From CAZBWP01 sp964630265 (GTDB lineage Bacteria > Pseudomonadota > Alphaproteobacteria > Rhodospirillales > Defluviicoccaceae): a DNA stretch of 29,949 bases. Position numbers and translations under genes: made by a program. Shown here piece after piece: positions 16,213 to 23,437 of the stretch; position 1 is the first letter of the stretch, and each line of letters starts with the position of its first letter. The DNA is taken from assembly GCA_964630265.1 (NCBI GenBank), contig CAZVRW010000039.1, positions 1 to 29,949 of the forward strand, given 5' to 3'. The notes under the pieces were generated by a model. The model did no database searches and was not told the DNA's origin. It worked only from the letters and a program-made list of their open reading frames with translations.

Positions 16213-17340
16213 CTAGCCAGACCCCGCCGCGGTGGTGTCGTCGCCGGCGCTGGTTGCAGCGGAGTCCGTCGCCTCGGGGATATCATCATGCCGATACAGT
16301 TCCGAGGCCTTGTAGCGCTCGACGGCGAAGCGAACGAGCACGCCGATGGCCGCCGCCGCCGGGACCGCCAGCAGCACGCCGGTGAAGCCGAGCAGCGTGC
16401 CGCCGGCCATCAGGGCGAACAGGATCCAGGCCGGATGCAGGCCAACGCGCCCGCCGATCAGCTTCGGCACGAGAACAGCATCCTGCAATACCTGGCCGGT
16501 GGCGAAGACGATGGCGACGCCGATGATCGGCAGCGGCTCGGAGAACTGGGCAAAGGCCAGCCCCAGCCCGACACTCAGTCCGACCACCGTGCCCACATAG
16601 GGGATGAACGCGATCATTCCGGCGCCGAAACCGACGATCAGCCCGAATTCGAGACCGACCAGGCGCAAGCCCACCGCGTACCAGATCGCCAGGATCAGAC
16701 AAACGAGCGACTGGCCGCGAATGAAGCCCGACAGCCGCGCGTCGATCTCCCGGATCTGCTGGCGAACCGTCGGCGCGATGGTGCGCGGCAGCAGGCTGTC
16801 GGCGCTCTCGACGATACGGTCCCAGTCGCGCAGCAGGTAGAACGCCACCACCGGCATGATCACCGCGATGGACAGGAGATTGACCAGGGCGAGGCCGCCG
16901 CCCACCATGGTTCGCAACACGTCGCCGATGGTGGCGAACGCCTGATCGGAGACCTCGGCGAACGTCATCCGCAGCCGCTGCGTCAACTCGTCGCCGACCC
17001 GGCTCTCCAACTCGATGATCAACGGCTTGGCGAAGGCGCGAAACGCGTCGAAGTAGTCGGGCAAGCGGGTGATCAGCGTCGCCACCTGCGCCACCAGCAC
17101 CGGCATCAACAAGACAAGGCTCAGGATCAGGGCAGTGATAAAGGTGGCGACGATGGCGAAGGCGGCGAGGCCGCGCGGCAGGCCACGGCGTTCCAGCCAA
17201 TCGGCGATGGGGTCGAGCAGATAGGCGACGACCATGCCGGCCAGGAACGGCCACAGCGCGCCCCGCAGCAAATAGATGGCCAGCAGCGTCGCCGCCAAAG
17301 ACGCCAGGACGATCAGCGTCTTCGGGCGGGCCACCGCCAT
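16213..17340 (-). CDS. AI-2E family transporter (PerM/TqsA-like permease)
   Basis: The product is a 375-residue polytopic membrane protein of the UPF0118/AI-2E exporter family. Hydrophobic segments near the N-terminus (LIVLASLAATLLAIYLLRGA, FLAGMVVAYLLDPIADWLE) are followed by the amphipathic middle domain and a C-terminal cluster (SLVCLILAIWYAVGLRLVGL, MIAFIPYVGTVVGLSVGLGL, LFALMAGGTLLGFTGVLLAV). Substrates of the family vary; signal export is only one possibility. ATG 17340 is chosen, 4 nt after the TGA of the upstream DUF2066 gene, suggesting translational coupling. GTG 17358 is an overlapping alternative and neither has a good Shine-Dalgarno. Confidence 0.9.
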   Translation of the reverse strand: MAVARPKTLIVLASLAATLLAIYLLRGALWPFLAGMVVAYLLDPIADWLERRGLPRGLAAFAIVATFITALILSLVLLMPVLVAQVATLITRLPDYFDAFRAFAKPLIIELESRVGDELTQRLRMTFAEVSDQAFATIGDVLRTMVGGGLALVNLLSIAVIMPVVAFYLLRDWDRIVESADSLLPRTIAPTVRQQIREIDARLSGFIRGQSLVCLILAIWYAVGLRLVGLEFGLIVGFGAGMIAFIPYVGTVVGLSVGLGLAFAQFSEPLPIIGVAIVFATGQVLQDAVLVPKLIGGRVGLHPAWILFALMAGGTLLGFTGVLLAVPAAAAIGVLVRFAVERYKASELYRHDDIPEATDSAATSAGDDTTAAGSG

Positions 17341-17344
17341 GGGC

Positions 17345-18469
17345 TCAGCGGCCGGCACCGTCGCGCGCCGGCGGCACCAGCACCCAGTCGGGCGGATCCT
17401 GGATCAAGGCGAGGCCGGAGTCGCCCAGTGCCCGGGCCAATTGCTCGATGTCGCCGACGTAGACCAGCTTGATCCGCACCCTGTCGCTTGCCAGCATCAC
17501 GACATCGAGATCGCGGACGACCACCATCGCCTCGAGCTGGCGGCGAACGTCCACCCAGTCGCGCAGGCTGGCGATGGGGACAACCACCTCCAGCTCTTCG
17601 GTGCCGCCGGCGCTGACGGTGGCGTCCTGCTTCCAGCGCTGGTCGACCTCCTGCACCACGGCGGCGACGGCACGCCGCAGCGCTGCATCCCGGTCTTCGT
17701 CCGGTTCCGGGCGGACATTGACGTCGGCGAGCCACTGGCGCCCTTCCGGACCGAAGCGTCCGGCAGTGACGGCGACGATGGTCGTCCCGGAGCGGGTGTC
17801 GGCGACGAGCCGGGCGTAGGCAACGAGGCTGTCGGTGGCTTCGTAGCGCGCCGCCAGGGCGGCGAGGGCGGCCGCGTCACCGTCCAGCGCCTGCCGGGCG
17901 GTCAGCGTCGCCACGTCGGCGAGATCGCCCGCCGGCAGCAGCGTCGGCACCATCGGCGCGGCTCCGGCATCGGCATCCCAGGCGTCGCGCCACGGATTCG
18001 GATCGTCCCACAAGGTGACCCTGCCGCCCTCCTCCCAAACCGGAACGACGACCACCGGATCCGACGGCGTCGCCGCGAACGGCACCCCCTGCTCGATCAG
18101 CCAGCCCTGCACCGCCTCCGCGTCGAAGCGGACCACCAGGGTGGCGATATAACGAACGGCCGAGGTCTTTTCCGAGGCGATGGAGAAATCCTTGACCAGC
18201 CCCTGCAGCACCGGACGGTCCGGCGTCTGGACCGAGCCCCGCACGTCGGCGGCGACGAGACGATCGAGCAGCGCCTCGAAGGCGCGTCGTTCACCCTCGG
18301 CGATCGCCTGGTCGCGGGCCTGCGCCGCGGACTCCGCCGTCACGTCCACGGCGACGCCAGCCACCTCGAAGGGATCGGCGGCCGCCAAGGGCACGCAGGC
18401 GAGCAGCGCCAGCGCGAGACCGATCATCCAGCCCTTGGCCACCGCGAACTTGCGCGACGGACACCTCAT
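17345..18469 (-). CDS. DUF2066 domain exported protein
   Basis: This is a 374-residue protein of unknown function (DUF2066 family), usually encoded beside perM and hda. An N-terminal signal peptide is clear (MIGLALALLACVPLAAA, residues 15-31), so it is probably periplasmic. The mature part has a GERRAFEALLDRLV stretch typical of the family and a C-terminal alpha/beta region (WVDVRRQLEAMVVVRDLDVV, RIKLVYVGDIEQLARALGDS). I list ATG 18469, which overlaps by 4 nt (ATGA) the stop of a short repeat-encoded leader ORF. ATG 18427, with AAGG 6 nt upstream and directly at the signal peptide, is a serious alternative. It heads the minus-strand operon and diverges from purM. Confidence 0.88.
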   Translation of the reverse strand: MRCPSRKFAVAKGWMIGLALALLACVPLAAADPFEVAGVAVDVTAESAAQARDQAIAEGERRAFEALLDRLVAADVRGSVQTPDRPVLQGLVKDFSIASEKTSAVRYIATLVVRFDAEAVQGWLIEQGVPFAATPSDPVVVVPVWEEGGRVTLWDDPNPWRDAWDADAGAAPMVPTLLPAGDLADVATLTARQALDGDAAALAALAARYEATDSLVAYARLVADTRSGTTIVAVTAGRFGPEGRQWLADVNVRPEPDEDRDAALRRAVAAVVQEVDQRWKQDATVSAGGTEELEVVVPIASLRDWVDVRRQLEAMVVVRDLDVVMLASDRVRIKLVYVGDIEQLARALGDSGLALIQDPPDWVLVPPARDGAGR

Positions 18470-18549
18470 GGCATACGGTCCTCGGGCATACGATCCTCGG
18501 GCACATGGTTTTCAGGCATTCGGTCTTCGGGCATACGGTCCTCGGGCAT
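18466..18549 (-). CDS. Possible EDRMP-repeat leader peptide overlapping the DUF2066 start
   Basis: A 27-residue ORF made entirely of five-residue repeats (MP, then EDRMP, EDRMP, ENHVP, EDRMP, EDRMP). Each DNA repeat contains GAGGA (GAAGA in one copy) about 5 nt before an in-frame ATG, so it could be entered at any of five starts. Its TGA overlaps the DUF2066 ATG as ATGA, a classic coupling arrangement. No homologue is known to me. It could be a regulatory leader ORF or simply a minisatellite; the geometry is seen, translation is inferred. Confidence 0.35.
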   Translation of the reverse strand: MPEDRMPEDRMPENHVPEDRMPEDRMP

Positions 18550-18559
18550 ACGGTCCTCG
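18470..18559. repeat. Six tandem 15-bp repeats between DUF2066 and purM
   Basis: Six back-to-back copies of GGCATACGGTCCTCG fill 18470-18559. Copies 1, 5 and 6 are identical, copy 2 differs at one base, copy 4 at two, and copy 3 is the most diverged. The array abuts the DUF2066 ATG exactly and ends about 55 nt before purM. The period of 15 keeps all reading frames open. Confidence 0.95.
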
Positions 18560-18615
18560 GGCTCGATCGCGACACAACCACCGCACTCTAGCACGGAACG
18601 AGAAGGGCGGAACGC

Positions 18616-19680
18616 ATTAGCGCCGATCGATACAGAACGGCCGGCGTCGACATCGACGCCGGCAACGCACTCGTTACGGCCATTCGGCCGCTGGCGCGGG
18701 CGACGCGTCGGTCCGGCGTGGTCACCGATCTGGGCGGCTTCGGCGCCGTCTTCGATCCGCGTGCCGCCGGTTACGACGACCCGCTGCTCGTCGCCACCAC
18801 CGACGGCGTCGGCACCAAGCTGAAGGTCGCCGCGGCGACCGGCCGGCATCACGGCGTCGGCATCGACTTGGTCGCCATGTGCGTCAACGATCTCGTGGTG
18901 CTGGGGGCGGAACCGCTGTTTTTCCTGGACTATCTGGCGATCCCCCGGCTCGATCCGGCGGTCGCCGAAAGCCTCATCGCCGGTATCGCCGACGGCTGCC
19001 GGCAGGCCGGCTGTGCCCTCATCGGCGGTGAGACGGCGGAAATGCCGGGCCACTACGCCGCCGGGGACTACGATCTCGCCGGCTTCGCCATCGGTGCCGT
19101 CGCGCGCGACCGGGTGCTCACCGGCGCCGATGCCCGCGCCGGCGATGTCGTGTTGGCGCTGGCGTCGAGCGGGCCCCACGCCAACGGCTTTTCGCTGATC
19201 CGCCGCATCGTCGCGGCGCAGGGACTCGCCTGGGACGCACCGGCGCCGTTCGACAACGCTCGCTCACTGGCGGATGCGCTGCTCGAGCCGACGCGTATCT
19301 ACGTCGCCGCCTGTCTCGCGGCCATCCGCGCCGGCGGCGTCCGCGCGCTGGCGCACATCACCGGTGGCGGCCTCACCGACAACCTGCCCCGCGTCCTGCC
19401 GGCGGACCTTGCCGCCGCGCTGGATGCCAGCGCCGTGCCGCCGCCGCCGCTGTTTCGCTGGCTGGCGGCGGCCGGCGACGTGCCCCCGGAAGAGATGGTG
19501 CGCACCTTCAACTGCGGCATCGGCATGGTCGCCGTCGTCGCCGCCGATGCCGTCGCCGAGATCAGCCGGGTGCTGACCGCGGCCGGCGAGAGGGTGACGC
19601 CGATCGGCCGTCTCGAGCCGCGGGGTAACGGCGGTGACGGCGTGATCTACCGAAATCTGGAGCAGGCATGGCGAAGCTGA
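18616..19680 (+). CDS. purM: Phosphoribosylformylglycinamidine cyclo-ligase (AIR synthetase)
   Basis: PurM closes the imidazole ring in purine synthesis, turning FGAM and ATP into AIR. Family signatures are complete: AGVDIDAGN, DLGGFGAVFD, TTDGVGTKLKVAAATG, GGETAEMPGHYAAGDYDLAG, SSGPHANGFSLIRRIV and HITGGGLTDNLPRVL. The conserved N-terminus is encoded upstream of the first normal start codon (GTG 18718), so GTG would drop about 34 residues including AGVDIDAGN. Between the in-frame stop at 18589 and that block no ATG, GTG or TTG exists; the best placed codon is ATT 18616, with AAGG 9 nt upstream, giving a normal 354-residue protein. Translation from ATT, or a sequence error in an ATG, are both possible. 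It overlaps purN by 13 nt. Confidence 0.93.
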   Translation: MSADRYRTAGVDIDAGNALVTAIRPLARATRRSGVVTDLGGFGAVFDPRAAGYDDPLLVATTDGVGTKLKVAAATGRHHGVGIDLVAMCVNDLVVLGAEPLFFLDYLAIPRLDPAVAESLIAGIADGCRQAGCALIGGETAEMPGHYAAGDYDLAGFAIGAVARDRVLTGADARAGDVVLALASSGPHANGFSLIRRIVAAQGLAWDAPAPFDNARSLADALLEPTRIYVAACLAAIRAGGVRALAHITGGGLTDNLPRVLPADLAAALDASAVPPPPLFRWLAAAGDVPPEEMVRTFNCGIGMVAVVAADAVAEISRVLTAAGERVTPIGRLEPRGNGGDGVIYRNLEQAWRS

Positions 19681-20342
19681 AGGTGGGAGCGCTGATCTCC
19701 GGGCGCGGCACCAATCTGCAAGCCCTCATCGACGCCGCCGCCGACCCCGACTTCCCGGCCGAGGTCGTGCTCGTCGTGTCCAACCAGCCGGACGCCGCCG
19801 GCTTGGCTCGCGCCGCCGCCGCTGGCATCCCCGCCGTGACCGTCGACCACCGCGCCTACGACGGCCGCGAAGCGTTCGAGGAGGCGATGACGGCGGCATT
19901 GACCGCGGCCGGTGTCGAGCTGATCTGCCTCGCCGGCTTCATGCGCATTCTGACGGAAAGCTTCGTCGACCACTGGTGGGATCGGCTGATCAACATCCAT
20001 CCGTCGCTGCTGCCGGCCTTCCGCGGCCTGCACGTGCATGAACGCGTGCTGGAGCATGGCACCCGCTTCTCCGGCTGCTCGGTGCATTACGTGCGGCCGG
20101 CGATGGATGACGGGCCGATCATCGTGCAGGCGGCGGTGCCGGTGCTGTCGGACGACACGGCGGAGACGCTCGCCGAGCGCGTGCTCGCCGAGGAGCACAT
20201 CGTCTATCCGCTGGCGGTGCGCCTGATCGCCGAAGGCCGTGTCCGGGTCGTCGGCGAGCGCGTCACCATCACCGGCGCCCTCGCCCCGCGCGGCGCGCTG
20301 ATCAATCCGATGCTGCAGCCACGCGCACCGATCCGCCGATAG
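19668..20342 (+). CDS. purN: Phosphoribosylglycinamide formyltransferase (GART)
   Basis: PurN transfers a formyl group from 10-formyltetrahydrofolate to glycinamide ribonucleotide, two steps before PurM in the purine pathway. The 224-residue product has the substrate loop LISGRGTNLQALI near the N-terminus and the catalytic set N109 and H111 (NIHPSLLPAFRGLH) plus D147 (AMDDGPII). Length is normal. ATG 19668 lies inside the last codons of purM, so the two are co-transcribed and probably translationally coupled. The gene ends in a GC-rich hairpin zone shared with convergent ndk. Confidence 0.96.
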   Translation: MAKLKVGALISGRGTNLQALIDAAADPDFPAEVVLVVSNQPDAAGLARAAAAGIPAVTVDHRAYDGREAFEEAMTAALTAAGVELICLAGFMRILTESFVDHWWDRLINIHPSLLPAFRGLHVHERVLEHGTRFSGCSVHYVRPAMDDGPIIVQAAVPVLSDDTAETLAERVLAEEHIVYPLAVRLIAEGRVRVVGERVTITGALAPRGALINPMLQPRAPIRR

Positions 20343-20377
20343 GCTGAAGTCCGGCCCGGTGTGGCCCGGCCGGATGT

Positions 20378-20397
20378 GGCCCGGTCCGCGCCGGGCC
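20378..20397. terminator. Hairpin between convergent purN and ndk
   Basis: GGCCCGG (20378-20384), a 6-nt loop and CCGGGCC (20391-20397) form a perfect 7-bp stem between two convergent stop codons. The preceding bases repeat TGTGGCCCGG twice. No T-run follows on either strand, so termination is inferred from position. Confidence 0.5.
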
Positions 20398-20412
20398 GCG
20401 CGTCCGCCGGCC

Positions 20413-20835
20413 TCAGCCGACGATGTCGCACTCGCTGAAGAAGAAGCGGATTTCCTTGTCGGCGTTTTCCGGCGAGTCGGAGCCGTGCACCGAGTTCTCC
20501 TGGACGTTCAGGCCGAAGGCCTTGCGCACCGTGCCCTCTTCGGCGTTGGCCGGATTGGTGGCGCCCATGATCGCGCGATGGCGCTGCACGGCGTCGTCAC
20601 CCTCGAGCACCTGCACGACGACGGGGCCGGAGATCATGTAGTCGCACAGTTCGTCGTAGAATGCCCGCTCCTTGTGCACCTCGTAGAAGGCCTGGGCCTG
20701 CGCCTTGGTCAACTGGACGCGCCGCTGCCCGACGATGCGCAGACCGCCGTCCTCGAACAGGGTATTGATCTTTCCGGTGACATTGCGGGCGGTGGCGTCT
20801 GGCTTGATGATCGACAGCGTCCGTTCGACGGCCAT
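20413..20835 (-). CDS. ndk: Nucleoside diphosphate kinase
   Basis: Ndk balances nucleoside triphosphate pools by moving the gamma-phosphate through a phosphohistidine. The 140-residue product has the standard length and starts MAVERTLSIIKPDATARN. The active-site His is in NSVHGSDSPENA, preceded by VRKAFGLNVQ. ATG 20835 has GGAGG 10 nt upstream; the longer open frame to 20991 covers the promoter and is not coding. It is convergent with purMN, a common neighbourhood in alphaproteobacteria. Confidence 0.97.
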   Translation of the reverse strand: MAVERTLSIIKPDATARNVTGKINTLFEDGGLRIVGQRRVQLTKAQAQAFYEVHKERAFYDELCDYMISGPVVVQVLEGDDAVQRHRAIMGATNPANAEEGTVRKAFGLNVQENSVHGSDSPENADKEIRFFFSECDIVG

Positions 20836-20941
20836 GTTCGGATCCCTCCGGTTGCTCTTGTGATGAGAGGGTGGCTCGCCTGCGCCAGAGCGGATTCTGC
20901 CGCTGCGTGCGGCCCCGCGCCCCCCAATGTTCGCAGCCGGG

Positions 20942-20971
20942 CTTATACCGCCCGCACGCCGATCTTGGCAA
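20942..20971 (-). promoter_or_regulatory. Probable ndk promoter
   Basis: The minus strand reads TTGCCA (20971-20966), an 18-nt spacer and TATAAG (20947-20942), each 5 of 6 matches to consensus, about 107 nt upstream of the ndk ATG. Confidence 0.6.
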
Positions 20972-20987
20972 CCCGCTGTTCGCAGGT

Positions 20988-21027
20988 GCACGGCAAACGG
21001 GGGGCAACCGCGCCCCGCTTGCCGTGC
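20988..21027 (-). terminator. Hairpin after the heme peroxidase gene
   Basis: A 9-bp outer stem (GCACGGCAA 20988-20996 with TTGCCGTGC 21019-21027) and a 5-bp inner GC stem form a long hairpin 24 nt beyond the peroxidase stop and just ahead of the ndk promoter. It has no T-run; it may insulate ndk from read-through. Confidence 0.5.
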
Positions 21028-21051
21028 CTGTGGTCGTTCCGCCGGAGCCGC

Positions 21052-22770
21052 TCAGCGCCGGTTTCGCCAACCGCCGATGCGTCCGCCCACGATCAGTAGC
21101 GCCAAGGCACCCAGCACGGCGGGCGTCGCGGGCGCGGGCACCGCGGCGATCACCTCGCCCGGCAGAAAGAAGACGTTCCGCTGGATGTCGGTGATATCGG
21201 TGTTCCAGAGGATCAGGTCGGCGAGGCGGATGTCGTTGAGCCAGGCCACCGTCGCCGCGTCGAAGCGCCCCGCCCGCTCGTAGAAATAGGGGTCGGCATC
21301 GCGCAGCAGCGTGAACTGCTCGACCAGCACCGCGTGGATCAACTCTCCCACCATTCCGATCCCGAACGGCGTCTCGCTGATCATGCCGATCCACGCGTCG
21401 ATGCCATCCGGAATCTCGCCGTCGGCGTTCCGGTAGGCATCGAGCACCGTGGCCGGAAGCAGGAGATCCAACGGCGTCTCCGCCAACCCGAACGCGGCCC
21501 GCAGGGCTTCATAGGAGGGCAGCCCGTGGTCCCGGCCGCGGTTGATGTTGGCGGCACCGAGATCCAGGAGGGTCGAACTGCCGGGACCGCCGATCAGGAA
21601 GTTGCGCACCGCATCCGTAAGCTTGGCGTCGATCTGCTGCGCCGGCGTGCTTGCGAGGCCGCGGAGAAGCTCTTCGAGCCCACGCGTCTGCAGACATGCC
21701 GGGTTGAAGAAACAGTCTTGCAGCGGCACCGTGCTGCGCGACCCATCGGCGCCAACAAACGTGAACGCGTCGGACAACTGGGTGTGACCGACCCGGAACG
21801 CCGCGGTCGAGAAGACCGAGGAGACGCCGGGATCGACATCGGTGCGAAAACTCGTCGCGGGGTCGTACGGTGCGAGCGCGCCGGCGCCGAGGAGAGCCGG
21901 CAGATACTCGTTGTAGGTGATGGCCTGCACTTCGCCGATCAGCAGTTCGCGCGCGGCATTAAAGATCTGCTCATCGGACGCGACCACGCCCTGGGTTTGG
22001 AACGCATCACCGATCTGGTCGGCGAGACGGTTGTGTTCGCGTAAGAAAAGCGTGTGCAGTCCGCTCAGCGCGGCGTGTTCGTTGGCACGCGGATCGCCGG
22101 CGACGAACAAGCCGTTCTCCATGGGCAGGAAATTTCCCGGGCCGCTGCGAAGCTTGCCGCTGCCATCATTGGCCCGCAGTCCAGCCGCCGTGGCATCGTC
22201 GGAGCCATAAACGAAGGATGCGTCGATCCAACCGGTGATCTGGTTGGTTTGCTGGCGCAGCGTCGACATCCCGGTGGATGCATCGAAGATCGACCGTTGG
22301 AACGGGATTTGCGCGTTCTGGCCAACGCCGAACGGATCGTCGGCGGCAACCGGTATCGGCGCCGCCTGCCCCGGTGCCGGATCGGTCGGCGTCAGGTCTG
22401 TGTCGTGGGCGAGGAGTTGGCCGAATGCCCAGTTGAGATCGGTGGCACCGAAGCTGCTGGGCATCGGGTTCGGCTGCGCCAGGATCCGGTTGCTGAGCAG
22501 GCGCGGCGACGGTCGCCCCGCCCCGGCGAGCGCGGACACACCGTCGGCGTAGTCCGCCGGCGCCACCCGGCGAAGCTGCACGCCCACCGTGTTCCAGGTG
22601 GGCGAGCCGGCGTCGGCGTAGCTGCCGTCGATCGGCCGCACGTCCACGGCCGCGAAATTCGCAGGCACGTCGGTGATCGGACCCGCTTCTGCCGCTCCGA
22701 TCAGCAAGGCGTTGATAACAAGAAAAGCTGTGGCTGGACCGATCCCGGCAGCATCCCGCGTGATCGTCAT
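21052..22770 (-). CDS. Secreted animal-type heme peroxidase with PEP-CTERM-like tail
   Basis: The 572-residue product has a signal peptide (GPATAFLVINALLIGAAEA) and an animal heme peroxidase (myeloperoxidase/peroxidasin) domain. Visible motifs are distal FGQLLAHDTDLTP (H122), catalytic R228 with E231 (DPRANEHAALSGLHTLFLRE), proximal FRVGHTQLSDAF (H329) and NINRGRDHGLPSYEALR. The C-terminus is a PEP-CTERM-like sorting tail: VPAPA, about 16 hydrophobic residues, then GGWRNRR (544-572), which would be processed by an exosortase encoded elsewhere. The residue before the distal His is Ala, where myeloperoxidase has the heme-linking Asp94, while the Glu242 counterpart is kept. ATG 22770 has GGGAGAGG upstream. 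The substrate is unknown; halide oxidation or surface cross-linking are possibilities. Confidence 0.9.
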   Translation of the reverse strand: MTITRDAAGIGPATAFLVINALLIGAAEAGPITDVPANFAAVDVRPIDGSYADAGSPTWNTVGVQLRRVAPADYADGVSALAGAGRPSPRLLSNRILAQPNPMPSSFGATDLNWAFGQLLAHDTDLTPTDPAPGQAAPIPVAADDPFGVGQNAQIPFQRSIFDASTGMSTLRQQTNQITGWIDASFVYGSDDATAAGLRANDGSGKLRSGPGNFLPMENGLFVAGDPRANEHAALSGLHTLFLREHNRLADQIGDAFQTQGVVASDEQIFNAARELLIGEVQAITYNEYLPALLGAGALAPYDPATSFRTDVDPGVSSVFSTAAFRVGHTQLSDAFTFVGADGSRSTVPLQDCFFNPACLQTRGLEELLRGLASTPAQQIDAKLTDAVRNFLIGGPGSSTLLDLGAANINRGRDHGLPSYEALRAAFGLAETPLDLLLPATVLDAYRNADGEIPDGIDAWIGMISETPFGIGMVGELIHAVLVEQFTLLRDADPYFYERAGRFDAATVAWLNDIRLADLILWNTDITDIQRNVFFLPGEVIAAVPAPATPAVLGALALLIVGGRIGGWRNRR

Positions 22771-23061
22771 GGTGCCTCTCCCTACGAGGTTATTGGTCCG
22801 GCCAGTCTGCCAACAGCGGAGCACGCGGGCTGTCACTCGCTTGACATGACACGACTGTTCAATCGGCCGGCGGGGCCAGATCAGACCTTCACGATGCCAC
22901 CTTCGGGGCTCGCCACTCGCGCTCCGCGTTTCTTTCTAGGCTGAATGTTCTACGCGAATCAAGTTGCTTCCCAGCCTGCGTCGGCGTTCCGGCAACCGTC
23001 GATCCGATGGCGACGGCCGCCGCCGACCGGCACGGCGTTGCCCCGACGAGGCAAAGACCGG
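22771..23061. other. Upstream region of the peroxidase gene, no gene seen
   Basis: About 290 bp between the peroxidase start and the terminator at 23064. It should hold the peroxidase promoter on the minus strand, but I find no convincing -35/-10 pair. Open frames crossing it have no recognisable content. Confidence 0.4.
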
Positions 23062-23063
23062 GC

Positions 23064-23099
23064 AAAAAAAAGGGGCCGTGCGAGCACGGCCCTAGTTTT
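23064..23099 (-). terminator. Strong intrinsic terminator (minus strand)
   Basis: A perfect 8-bp stem GGGCCGTG/CACGGCCC (23073-23080, 23085-23092) with CGAG loop is followed on the minus strand by eight T (complement of 23064-23071). On the plus strand TAGTTTT follows, so it may also work weakly the other way. The nearest annotated minus-strand gene ends 340 nt upstream. Confidence 0.85.
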
Positions 23100-23270
23100 G
23101 GGAGGAAACGTCCAAGATGCACAGTCAGCCCACGACGGGCGCCGCGTGCTGCACTGCACACCAGGGAAGATAATAGTCGTGAGGTGCGAGTGCAAATTAA
23201 AAGTCGCGATTCCCGGCCACGCTGCGCCTCCGATCGGCTGTCGCCCGCTCGCCACCTCATAACATGCTGA
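23064..23270 (-). ncRNA. Candidate small RNA ending at the terminator
   Basis: The minus strand has an AT-rich block (23262-23292) with GTGACA and TATCAG spaced 15 nt, about 200 nt of non-coding sequence, and the strong terminator. Within it, 23248-23259 and 23180-23190 form an 11-bp inverted repeat with one bulge, suggesting a folded RNA. It matches none of 6S, SRP, RNase P or tmRNA that I can recognise. It could instead be the 3' UTR of the CoA-transferase operon. Confidence 0.3.
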
Positions 23271-23437
23271 TATATATATGATAAAAATGTCACGCTCTCT
23301 GATCGAGTCCATCGCAGGCCGGGCGCCAGAAATCGCCGCCGTTCGGGAACGCGGATTTCACACGCAAAACTGTTCAATGCAGCGCAACAAATGCTCGCTA
23401 AAGTGCCTGACGCGATTGCTGCCGCCGGGCCCGGAAA

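Noticed and set aside
15526..17472. A 648-codon open frame on the plus strand across hdaA and the permease
   Set aside because: It is a shadow of two well-supported minus-strand genes, with low-complexity Arg/Ala/Gln-rich translation and no motif.
18470..18559. The 15-bp repeats as a CRISPR array
   Set aside because: The units are directly adjacent with no spacers, too short for CRISPR repeats, and no cas gene is present.
22889..23377. Open frames crossing the terminator at 23064-23099
   Set aside because: They read through a strong intrinsic terminator and an AT-rich block, and the translations look random.
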